Positions 46,340-56,809 of a DNA stretch of 64,000 nucleotides are shown here, in pieces (position 1 is the first letter of the stretch; every line of letters starts with the position of its first letter). Made by a program: the position numbers and the translations under genes. The notes under the pieces were generated by a model. It had not been told where the DNA came from. It did no database searches and saw nothing but the letters and a program-made list of their open reading frames with translations. Origin of the DNA: Bathynomus jamesi (lineage: Eukaryota > Arthropoda > Malacostraca > Isopoda > Cirolanidae); NCBI GenBank assembly GCA_023014485.1, contig JAJOZX010006147.1, positions 1 to 64,000 on the forward strand. The letters run 5' to 3'.

Positions 46340-49045
46340 AACCGATCGCCCTCTCCGGAGTGGACAGAGGTTCAGCGCACTAGTGATGTTGTGTTGTGTT
46401 GTTTGTGTGTGTTGTTTGTGTTCAATTGTTTGTGTGTCTGGAACAGGTGGCAGGTGTCGTCTATGGAGTTGTCTAGTCTGTGTTTATATGTCCGTAATTG
46501 GGGTGATGTCCACATCGGAATCGCGCTAATTTAACTCGATCCGATCTGCTCAGGCTGATCTCTGACCTGTTAATGGGTGGCGGCTTCGCACCTAGGACCG
46601 CATTCGGACCGAGTCGTGTCAGTGCTTTGTGGGTTAGGTGTGTGTGTGTGTGTGTTTTCTGTACTGTGTGATGTCTGTGGGGCGTGGTATGGAATGGAGT
46701 ATTTGGTTATAATGTCTCTCTGGTGTTACCTTAATGGTGCGAGGTGTTGGTGCATGATTGTACATGTAGTGGCAAGGGTGTTGTGGGTTAGTTGTCGCTG
46801 CTGTCATGAATTGTGTTCCCTCATGTCTAAATGTTCCCTAACTTTCAGTATTTTTGTTTCTGTGCAGGTGTTCTATTGGTGTTCTTTGAGTGCATCCTGT
46901 AATGATACGAAGTGCGTTGTTTTGTATTGTCTGTAAGGTGTTTATGTGAGTGTTTGAGATAATGGGTGCCCAGCATGGGCTAGCATAGTCCCTAACTGAG
47001 CGAATATATTGTTTTGTATATGAGTGTTGTTGTTTCCTGCTGGTGTCCAAAGTTTGTGCCTGTTAGTACCCTAAGCGTGTAAGTCTTGACGTACATTTGT
47101 TTTTAATGTCCTGAATGTGGTTTGCAAAATAATGATGTGTTGTATGTGACCCCAAGTATTTTGGTCCTGTGAGTGTGTGGAATGTTGTGTTGTTTAGTGT
47201 AAGCTGTGGATTACCTGTCTTCTTTTGTATTGCTTGTAAGCAAGGTGATGGTTGATTTTGAGGGCGCTACTTTGAGTCTATTGTGTGTGAGCCAGTCTTG
47301 TATACTGTTTATGTATGTTTGTAGGTTATTTGTAGCGGTGTCGATGTTGTTGTGGTGGATGTTAGAGTGATGTCATCTGCATATGATAAGGTAAGCTTGT
47401 TATCTATGGGTGTTGGAATGTCATGCATGTATAAGTTGAGAGTGTTGGTGAGAGAACAGAGCCTTGAGGACCCCGTTCGGAAAAAGCTTGTTTTTGGATG
47501 ACTTGCCATTAAATGTGACATGTGAGTATCTTCCTGAAAGATAGTTGCTCAGCCACCTTTGGTGTTATTGTGCATGTTTGTGTTGAGTATTTTGTTTATG
47601 AGGGAAGCGTGGGATAGCATCAAATGCTTTACTAATGTCTATTGTTGTTAATAGTGTACGTTGAGCTGGTCGTTGGAGTTGATGCCATCCGTCTGGAGTT
47701 GAGTATAACTCGTGGTTGAGTGGTGAGGTCTGAATCCATGTTGAGTAGGCGATAGTGGAATGTGTGGTTGGTGATTTGTAAGATTAGTCTTTCTGTTACT
47801 TTGGAAGGTGTGCATACTAAAGTAATGGGTCTATAAGCTGGTTCTGTTGGATTTTTGTTTGGTTTGAGTAGTGTAATAATTTTACCTTGTTTCCATATGT
47901 CAGGAATAATACAGTGTTGGTATGAATATGTGCTGATGTTTGTGAGAGCTAGTATTCCCTGTGGCGCCCAAGTGTTTAAGGTGTATGTTATATATGTTGT
48001 CTGGTCCAGTAGCCTTCGAATTCTTAATATTTTTGATGATCTTGGTGGTCTGGTCTGTATTGAAGGGTGTAATTGTCGTATCGAGTCTGTAGGTTTTCCT
48101 ATGTCTGTCACTCTGGCTGTTTGTCTGTCTGCGTGTTTCTGGTTGTTTTCTCTGTTTAAGTGACTTATCTTTGCGTAGTGACTAACTAGAATGTTAGTTT
48201 GTTGTGTATATGTTGGAATATTATTTTGGCTGCGACAGATAGCCGCGTGTGAGGTGTGAATGCCCCTGTTAGAGTGGGTAATGCTGTTTATAGTCTTTTA
48301 TAGCCTGGATGTATCTGTGGAGTGGTTTAATGTTATGAATTCCCTAAATGTTTTTGTTTGTTTTCTTTGAATTTGTTTATTTCTGTGTTGAGTTGTTGTA
48401 TCTACTATTTTATGGCTTCTGTGTGTGGTGTTTGTGTGTTATGTTTGAGGTTGTTACGTTGCCTTATGAGGTGGGCTATTTCTCTAGTGTAATTTGGGTT
48501 GTATTTCCTAATGTTACCCTTGGGAATGTATCTGTTTGCATTATTGATGATCTGATTAAGTGTCTTGAATGTTGTATTGATGTTTATGGTGGGTGTGCTG
48601 TTTATTGTGGTGAATTGCTCCTCAGTCTGTATTTTGAACTGTTCCCAATCTGCTTTCTTGTATTTTCTGTAAGTGTGTCTAAGGCTGTTGGGGCAGAGTG
48701 TAGAACGTGTTGTAATGATGATGGGCAGGTGGTCTGATGACAGTTGTTTTTCTGTTCTCCAGTGTGTATGTGTTGCTAGTGAGGGGGAACAGAACGTTAT
48801 GTCTGGGGAGGAGTTTCAGTATCCTGTTTGATGTGGCATGTGTGTATGTTCTGTATTTTTAAGAATGAAGAGGCTGTTTAGTTGTGTGGCTATGTTGGCG
48901 CCTCTGGTGTTGCTTTGGTTGTGCAGGTACCAACTAGTGTCTTTAGCGTTGAAGTCTCCTCCTAAGATGACATTAGTGAGAGAGGTCAGATTGTTTAACT
49001 GTGGATTGTAATTGGCTGGATACAGCCACTGTTAGAAGCTTCCTC
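46340..49045 (-). pseudogene. Jockey-like LINE: endonuclease and reverse transcriptase, broken
   Basis: On the minus strand from the right: NVILGGDFNAKDTSWYLHN (48985-48925, the endonuclease Asp/Asn motif), IPDIWKQGKIITLLKPNKNP (47920), RPITLVCTPSKVTERLILQ, then a GSVLSP-like region, LTLSYADDITLTS (47385, RT catalytic YADD) and YIRSVRDYASPCWAPIIS (47005). This is the endonuclease-RT order of the jockey/R1-type group. It is truncated at the 5' end and has many frame breaks. Confidence 0.75.
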
Positions 49046-49334
49046 GTCAGCTGCTAACACTTTTTTTATGGTGTTCTAGCTAACTGTTCAGAGGTTTTTT
49101 ATAAACAAATCTCAGTTTTCTACTCAAAATGGCTCTTTCTAATTTTAAAATTGATTATTCAAGAAAGGAAGATGTTGACTTCTATTTTGCGGCAACAGTT
49201 GATGATATTTATGTTACCTTATTGATTAATGAAAATGATTAGGCTCTTGAAGTTAGAAAAGATTTCTTTCGTAATAATTGATAAATACGAAACACAAAAC
49301 GTATATGCAAACAGGATGATGATGCATAGATTGA

Positions 49335-49555
49335 TCTAGTAGATTGATCTTCTGGGTTAAAAAATTTAAAAACAAGGGAAAATACTAGTTTATTTGTTTG
49401 AAAACAGATTAAATCTCAAAGAAAACAGCTTATTTTTTTAGAAAACAGAATAACTCTAAAAGGAGACATTAATTTTTAAAGAACAGAAATGATATGTTTG
49501 ATAGAAAATTACATTTATCATTCGTTTATAATATACATCATCACTTAGATTAAAG
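49335..49555 (-). other. Element D 3' tail
   Basis: It matches element A 21457-21660, including the (T/A)-rich GTTTTCTTTGAGATTTAATC words. It links the LINE junction to the end of ORF1. Confidence 0.75.
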
Positions 49556-52411
49556 CTTCATCGCTGACTCCTTCGAAGACGATTAGTCTTGGCGATGTTT
49601 TGCTACTAACCGGAGGATGAATTGTTTTTGTTCTTCATCCTTCGTCAAAGATGTATTATATGCCTTGATAAGGGCAATACCCATCTCCGCCGAATCATTG
49701 ACAACTTTTAGGTTGATCGCTATGTGTCGAAACTCTTGAAAGCAATCATCCTCCGTCCAGGAATTGGGATCGGTCCTAAGGAAGGTATCTTCCGCTGCCT
49801 ACCTTCCTTCTTTCCTTAACAGATTGAAGATTCCCAGGGTCCTTTTGGTGACCATTTCATACAAATTCAAATCTTCAATGTTTCCTTCAAGCTTCAATCG
49901 ACGAGTAACAGTGGTATTCTCGTTATGTTGGAGGTTTACGACCATCTTCCGTTTGGTCTCGGCATCGACTCTAGGATCGAAGAATGCAAGGCCGATGAGA
50001 TGCTCTCCAAGATACCACAGATGCCGTTGAAGAGCTGTGGACGCTGCTTTGGAAATGGTCTGATTTGGGTACTTTTACAAGATTTTAAGAAGCAGAATAT
50101 CGTTGAAAGGAGCGTTGATTCCGACTGGGGCCTCGTTCCAAACACGTGCGTAGACCAAGGCGAGAGAGAGAGCTTGGTGATATTCTCCGTCTCACGTACT
50201 GTCAGCTGTAGTTGATGCTTGAACAGATCAATTTTGTTATAATGTTTCAGACCAACAAAGACCCTAGGATCCACTCATGGCTGGTCTACCTAACTGTGTT
50301 CGTAATTGTGTATTGTGTATGTCTCCGTGGTGGCGGAGGGGACCTACAATTTTACGTGGGTTCCGAACCACAAGAACATAAGAAATTTATGTAACTACTG
50401 CCTGTACATTGGCAACGACCAATTTTACAAAGCTAAATAATTATCAATTTAAAACTAATTAATTATCGATTCAAAACTAATTAATTATCGATTTAAAACT
50501 AAAGATAGAATCTCTGGATCCAGAGGATCAAGTCATAATAGACTACTATCCACAAATATGTTACACTCTATATCTATTTATAACCGACATGCAAATATAT
50601 CAGATCCAAAGAATCCAGTCAATTTCATTACGGTATCCATCAATACTAGTACCTTGCCAACGAAAAATAAGTCACGGTCCATATCGATTGCGGACCAAGT
50701 CAAAATTTACAACCATATACATTACAATATATATACTTAGGAGGAAAAGTGTAGGTGTGGCTGTAAAGACTGTACAGCAATGTAGAAATGTGTGTGCACC
50801 CATTTTGGGTCTCCCATTTCAAGGTTTTGTGGGCAAGTGAAGATCATGAATTTTTCAATACCTCACAGTACTATGGGGGGCACCGCTCGGCAGAGGAATC
50901 TCTTTAAATGGGGTGTGTAAGGACAGAGAGTATCCCCTAACCCAAGATGCTGCCACGTAGATGGCATTGGCCATCCAGCGTGCATGGTGAGTTGGTCCTG
51001 AAGCGCGGACCTTGACTTCTTTCTCATCACGGCACCCGAGGAAGGTGAAGCAGAGTCGTAGCAATTCCTCGTAGTCATCACGCGATTGTTTAGACTCCAG
51101 TGCCTTTGTGAAGTACTGCGTCATTTCCTCTCGAAGCTCGAACAGCTTTGGATCTCTGAATAGGTTGTCTGAAGCCTTCATGAAAGAATCCTTCTGAAGT
51201 GATGGCTATTTTTTCTGAAAACGTTTAAAGAGTCATTTTCGGGGCACCTGTGGGCCAAGAAGTGCGTTGCAGGCGTTTGGCAAGACTTCAAGGATATGAT
51301 GTCAAATACGAGACCTTGGATCTCACCGCGAAGATTCCAGTCATGAATCGTCGAAATGTAAGCCTTGGCCTGTTCTTCTCCTGTAGCTCGTTGTATTTTT
51401 GGCACGGCTAGTTTTTCCATCCCATTTCCCGTAACGATTACCGCGGTTCGTTCGGCTGTTTCCTTTGCGCAGCCGATGTAGGGAAGTAGTTTCCCATCCC
51501 AGTGAGGAAGAAGGGGTCCTTCGACCGAAAACGAAGCTTGATCCTCTTTGGCTGCTGCCTGCCTTGCTTGCCTTCTTGAACGTTGGATGGAGCTGCGTCA
51601 AAGAGTCATTGTAGAAATACCATAGCCCAGGACTTGAGCGACTGATCCAGCAACGAAGACTGTTCCTCGATCGGGAAGGTTGACGCGATCAAGAGCAGCA
51701 ACCACATCTGGTGATGTGAAGATATTGTTTCGTTTCGGAGGATGAGAGTGTACATCTGCTCTTCCGATCGAAGTCGACGGACGATAATCATCGTCTTCAG
51801 CGTTGAATTCTTCAGAGAATGAAGTGGATGTGCTGGATGATGGAAGAGCAGCAGCTCCAGCCTGGAATGCAGCCTCTCTTCCTTTGTACCTTAGAGCTTT
51901 GTCAGCATCTTTATCCTGTCGACATCTCTTGCGGTATTCCTTGGCAAAATTAATCTTCTCAGGGCCTGCCATACTGTAGGAAAAGACGCCTTCTCGTTGT
52001 ATCATCAGGAATTGGCGTTCTTCTTCATTATCTGTCACCTTCAAGGCGTCCTTCGAGGCAATGTCGAAGAGGCACTGAGAGAGTCTTTTGGAATATGCTC
52101 TCTTTCACTCTACAGCTTTGTAGCTGGGTCTTGCGGTTTTTCTTCAACGCAAGGAACTCTTCATACAGCTTTGACAGCTTCCTAACGGAGGAATCGACTC
52201 GCTCTGTAGGAATCCTTGCTCTCTGCCATACTTGCAGTGCCTCTTTGCAGGCCAAGTTGTAGGTCTCTTTCAAGGTCTTGGACTGTTCATGTTGGTGAAA
52301 CTTAACCAAACGAAGCACATCACCACATGTGGGTAGCCTTGCAGTTGATAACTTGTTGCTGGGCTTTCCTAGAACCCACGTTTCTGCAGATAAGCGAGTT
52401 CTTCTAGCCAT
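49556..52411 (-). pseudogene. ORF1 transposase of element D
   Basis: It starts MARRTRLSAETWVLGKP at 52411 after a TTTTCAG acceptor-like site. A frameshift lies near 52085. The site where element B sits in A is uninterrupted (DALKVTDNEEERQF, about 52030). HWDGKLLPYIG keeps the first Asp (codon at 51496-51498). FDTT is damaged near 51310 and CRHH is eroded. HHARWMANAIY (50970) is followed by an insertion (50236-50957), then the C-terminal part, with the VNDSAE region near 49690. Overall close to element A and degraded independently. Confidence 0.75.
50236..50957. other. About 720-bp insertion of unknown type in ORF1 of element D
   Basis: Element A reads straight through ACGTCCTCAAAATTTATCTG, while D is interrupted. 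The insert contains a short tandem AAAACTAATTAATTATCGATT (about 50450-50500) and a CCGTGGTGGCGGAGGGGACC segment. No terminal repeats or frame were recognised. Confidence 0.5.
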
Positions 52412-52697
52412 AACCTGAAAAATGAGAGAAAATAATGCATTAACCATTTAGCACCAAAGCACAATTATACATATAAGTGTTAAAGTAAAAAATTGCATTC
52501 AAAATAAATGAAGTAAAAAAATTGGTTACAGTGGTTAGTGGTTGATGGGTAGGAAGATAGCCAAATTTGTAAAAATATATTTAAGAATAAGTAAATAATA
52601 AACTTCAAGAGATATAAGATATATATACCTTACAATTTTAATCATTTAATTTAATAGCAACATCCTTACCGGTTATAAATTTGCATATAAAGAACAT

Positions 52698-52766
52698 AAT
52701 TATATATATATATATATATATATATACATACAGTATATATATATATATATATATATACATATATAT

Positions 52767-52817
<51 letters not shown>

Positions 52818-52820
52818 GAA
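52698..52820. repeat. (TA)n tract with TACA interruptions
   Basis: About 120 bp of TA repeats next to the tRNA-like palindrome. Confidence 0.95.
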
Positions 52821-53210
52821 TAGAAACGACATAAGTATTAAGGAACGTTTCTGCACACGAGGAGGAGAGATAACGAAATAATGAAAAATGAGGCGAACCG
52901 CCTGGGAAACGAACCCAGGGCCTTCCAATTGCCGGTCGGACGCTCTACCATTATGCTACGGACCTCACTCAATCACAAATCGAAATTCTCCCAAATAGGG
53001 CAGAAACCAATGCCCTCAGAGAGCACCCTCGCAAATCGTGAATATGCGCAAATAACTGCAATGACCGCGCAGTATATAAATGAATAGAAACGACATAAGT
53101 ATTAAGGAACGTTTCGTGTGCAGAAACGTTCCTTAATACTTATGTCGTTTCTATTCATTTATATACTGCGCGGTCATTGCAGTTATTTGCATATATATAT
53201 ATATATATAT
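52820..53210. repeat. Palindromic SINE-like unit, second family
   Basis: An arm GAATAGAAACGACATAAGTA occurs at about 52818 and 53083, and inverted near 53140. Between them is a 73-nt tRNA-like unit followed by GCAGAAACCAATGCCC and a GC hairpin, the same order as the 9.7-10.6 kb family although the arms are unrelated. It lies in the 5' leader of element D. Confidence 0.7.
52890..52962 (-). tRNA. tRNA-like unit 4 (diverged SINE head)
   Basis: The length is 73 nt. It has a D-arm AGCATAATGGTAGAGCG, anticodon stem TCCGA/TTGGA, loop CCGGCAA (nominal GGC) and T-arm CTGGG-TTCGTTT-CCCAG. Acceptor ends barely pair. It is diverged from units 1-3 but has an identical anticodon loop. Confidence 0.6.
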
Positions 53211-53631
53211 ATACTGAATAAATATAATACATATGAATTAATACTTACATGAGATACTATTCCTAAGCTCTTGAAGTTTGAGCGAATTTAAAACCGTCCT
53301 CCAACAAGTTTAAACTTGAAATGATGCATGAGTAAATGATTTGTCTGATTCACAAACAGCATTATACAAGAAATTGAACAATTGCATCATCCTCTGAAAG
53401 GTAGGCGGAGTCAATGTGGCGTGACTGCCGCGTCCTCTAAAAATGAAGCTGGTAGGAAATGATTAGCTAATTAATTAATTGAAAATGTGAAAATCATAGC
53501 GACCTCTTATTATGTACTGAATCGACAGACATTTTGTACAAAATCACTTCACATCTAAAGGAATAAGAGCAGCCATGTGGAGAGCATTTCCAACTATTTT
53601 GAAATTTTAGCCCAAATTTTGGGCCACCCTA

Positions 53632-53639
53632 CTGCTCAG
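53632..53639. other. 8-bp target site duplication, right of element D
   Basis: CTGCTCAG, identical to 42750-42757. Confidence 0.9.
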
Positions 53640-53925
53640 GCCCATAAATATAATATATATATATATATATATATGTATGTGGGTGTGTATGCATATATAG
53701 AAAAGCTTCTTTTACATAAATGTATATATGTGTGTGGAATGTATGTATGTGAACTCCAAGGGGTAACCCATCCTGGCAGCTCAGGTCCACACAAAAGTAT
53801 ATGAAACGTATGTATGTGGGTGTGTATGCATGTAAATGTGGGTGTGTGTGTGTATATATATATCGAATTTGACGACCCTATTAATATTAATCAAATATCA
53901 TATCTTACATATTTCGCTCACTTAA
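53640..53925. repeat. Target-repeat pieces and (TA)/(TG) tracts
   Basis: It continues the element D target repeat (GCCCATAAATA). A further partial copy at 53751-53790 reads GAACTCCAAGGGGTAACCC and then GCAGCTCAGG. Confidence 0.65.
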
Positions 53926-53933
53926 AAATAACC

Positions 53934-54402
53934 GGTACTTTTGCATTATCCTCCCAACACTAATTTTTTTTTAAACGGCTAACGCCTGCGGCGGGCTGTT
54001 TTTACCGTAACCTAACCTAACCAAACCTACCCTAACCTAACCTAATACCAACACTAATTTTGGACCTTTTCCAGTTTGTGTACCGTTTTTCATATAATTT
54101 ATTTTTGATTGGTCATACAACCGCCGTCGATTATAACAACTTTTTAGAGAGGTAAGTTCTTGATAACCTAACCTAACCTAACCTAACGTAACCTAACCTA
54201 ACCTTCTGTTTTACTCTATGTCTATGCTGTGCCTAACAGAAGCAAAGAAACACTAGAAAGTTGCATAACTGTAGGAAACGGTACATAAACTGGAAAGCGT
54301 CCCTAATTTTTTTTATAATGGAAGGAAAATAAAGTACCATAACCAAAACCAAACCAACATTATATAAAAAAATTAGTGTTGGGAGGATAATGCAAAAGAA
54401 CC
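53934..54402. mobile_element. 469-bp MITE with perfect 8-bp TSD and TTAGG-type arrays
   Basis: The ends are GGTACTTTTGCATTATCC at 53934 and GGATAATGCAAAAGAACC ending 54402, with CTCCCAACACTAATTTTTTT continuing inward. The duplicated octamer AAATAACC lies at 53926-53933 and 54403-54410. Two arrays of TAACC units (about 54000-54050 and 54168-54203) lie inside. The interior also has a second inverted repeat (TTTCCAGTTTGTGTACCGTT). No transposase. Confidence 0.9.
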
Positions 54403-54410
54403 AAATAACC

Positions 54411-55261
54411 CCATGTTTATAGGTATTATAATTTTAATTTTTAGCCGATGGGAGATAATACAGCTCGCGATTAAATCGCCTACGCACATTCCACGTTATA
54501 AAATTACTACTGTTTTTAAACTCACCATATAATTGAAATCGTGTTACAAGCGTCTATTTGAATAATATTAATTTAACTACTGTACTCGACAAGAAAAAAT
54601 TAATAAATTATCGTTTTCTGAATTTTTTAGTAAAAACGTTTATTTAAAAACATATCATTCATTATTACAGTACTTTGAAATGAATTTTCTGAAACTTACA
54701 TATACTCCAAACTTATTTATTAGTCTGAAAACAATTACTGCGACAATTATGTGTCAAGAATGTATGCTGAGTTGCCAAATGTTTTTTAGTGCGAAAGAAA
54801 GCAGATGTTTAATTTAAATATTCGTTTACATATATAATAAAATAATAATAATAATGCTTAAGCGTATATTTAGAAAACGGCTGTTTGTTTGATTTAGTGC
54901 TAGCATTTCTTTAAATTTATCTGGCTGAACAATATGACAATGAAGGAATGCGCTTCGGCAATATTATTGGTTGAAAGAACTCGCTGGCATCTTTCTCGCC
55001 AGCTGGTGGGGATAGTTGCCAGATATGCCTGGTAAAAGAGTCGAGTTATTATTCTGTTCTTACATTCGTGTTACAACCTACTAAAGAAAGTATAGAAATG
55101 TATTTATATAGTTTCCCTGTATTTATTTCCCTCTATTTATGGTCTAAAAATGAAGTGTTTGCTGTTCACCGACTATTTATACGGTAAAATACAGGTAATT
55201 CCAGTTAAGTTAGTATATATGGTATGTTCTGGAATATATATATGTATGTTCTGGGATATAT

Positions 55262-55329
<68 letters not shown>

Positions 55330-56480
55330 CTGTGTCTGTGTGTATATATATATGAGAAAGAGAATTGTGCTTTGCGTAAAGAACTGTAGATAAAATTATG
55401 AGGCAGGACGTGTGTCTTCGTGCATTTAAGAACTTTTCCGCCAGCTGATGGAAACCTGTTTAAAGGAAGTAATATAAACTGAGTGTACAGTAGATTATAA
55501 CCACCCATGTATCTAAAATGGTTTACATAAATTCATTAACATATTTTGATTAGCGTCTTTATAAAATACGTTTTGAAAAATAATATTGGTTTAAAGACCT
55601 CGGGCAACTTTTTCAGACCAGCTGGTGGCGATAGTTGTCAGATATGCCTGGTAAAAGAATGGACAGCTATTATTCTGCTCATGCATTCGTGTTGCAACCG
55701 ACTAAAGAAATTAAAGAATGTGTTTTATATTTATTTTCCCTGTATATATTTGTCTTATATATATTCGTGTATTTATTTCTGAAATTAATTGTCTGCTGTT
55801 CGCCGATTTTTTATATAGTGAAACACAGGATCCGTCCAAAAATAGGATTTTTTATGAAAAATGAAAGTTAGTCCTAAAACTAAAATCTATTTTTATTATA
55901 AAATTATATTAATTTTTTTATAATATTGTTTACAGAATATTTGTAGATAAAAAAGGAAATTTTGTTTTTGCTTTAAATTTGGTTTACCGTGTTTCAGTTT
56001 TTGTTTGAAAAAACAGTCAGGTTTCTAATAACCCTGGCCCTCGTGATGGCATTCCGTACGAGCTCATAATTAGCTTTGCCTATTATCTGTGCCGTTTTCT
56101 GAGACCTTACCGGTCTAATGGGTGATGATGGTGGTGTCTATAGTTGTGAGGTATGACATGTATTTTGTTGAGATGGGGCTGTGTATATAGGGTTTGTGAG
56201 GTATTCTAAGGGTTCGCCTCTATTTTACGTGTGTACATTATGTGCTTGTGTGTTTTTGAGGCAAAGCGATGCTAATTCTCCTTTGTACAAGAAAATAACT
56301 ATGAACGTCCTATACGGCTGGTTGTGAGGCGATTGGCTGCCTTCTAAGACTGATGTCCGTGATGCTGAAGACACTATTATGTGATGTCCATGGCTACAAA
56401 TGGGTGGATCTCCCGCCTTCTTTTGTTTTATTTTAGGATAGGTTACCCACATTTACATGCATACACAACCACATACATAT
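54411..56480. other. AT-rich region with a dispersed direct repeat and (TA)n
   Basis: A segment of about 165 bp recurs in direct orientation: 54990-55155 and 55600-55770, sharing CCAGCTGGTGG, GATATGCCTGGTAAAAGA and CATTCGTGTT. Between them is (TA)n (55256-55320). The stretch 55830-56480 holds nothing recognised. Confidence 0.65.
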
Positions 56481-56489
56481 ATATATATT

Positions 56490-56750
56490 TTTTTTGTGAG
56501 CCTGAGCAGCCATGTTAGGTTACCCCTTGGAGATCACACACACACACATACACACACGCACACACACACGCACACACACACACACACACACACAGATATA
56601 TATTATATATACATATATACACACACATTCATATATATATAAGTTTGTATATATTTTGGGGGTAAACACGCTCATCATGTTGCATGTAATGTTGCAAGTT
56701 GCAATGTTGTAATGCAATTGTACACTCCCATTTTTCGGGCATACTACTAG
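56490..56750 (-). repeat. Target repeat of element D, unoccupied copy, with (CA)n
   Basis: On the minus strand: GGTAACCTAACATGGCTGCTCAGG, with CTGAGCAG (the complement of the TSD) at 56502-56509 present once. (CA)n/(TA)n fill 56528-56640, and the remainder matches 42580-42740. Confidence 0.75.
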
Positions 56751-56809
56751 GACCTACAAATAGTTTACCTTCCTCCAACCCCCTCTGAACATTCCCCAAG
56801 GCTGGATTA

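Larger units (their letters stand above)
42911..49334 (-). mobile_element. Jockey-like LINE inserted in element D (itself split by element C)
   Basis: Comparison with element A shows that element D is interrupted here; TCTAG is present on both sides (42906-42910 and 49335-49339), a 5-bp duplication. LINE sequence occupies 46332-49045 and probably 42911-42958. The 290 bases at 49045-49334 are unassigned, with a 39-codon plus-strand frame starting MALSNFKIDYSRKEDVDFYF at 49130. Confidence 0.7.
42758..53631 (-). mobile_element. Element D: ORF1-type DNA transposon, 8-bp TSD
   Basis: The ends are TAAGGTGGTCC at 42758 and, read inward on the minus strand from 53631, TAGGGTGGCCCAAAATTTGG. Both match element A termini and subterminal sequence. 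The flanks carry CTGCTCAG on each side, and a related unoccupied repeat (56502-56509) has a single copy. Interior order on the minus strand is 5' leader, ORF1, and a 3' tail that is interrupted by a 6.4-kb LINE-plus-C block. A 0.7-kb insertion also breaks ORF1. Confidence 0.9.

Noticed and set aside
54000..54205. A telomere or subtelomere boundary
   Set aside because: The TAACC arrays are short, degenerate and enclosed in a TSD-flanked MITE, so they are interstitial.
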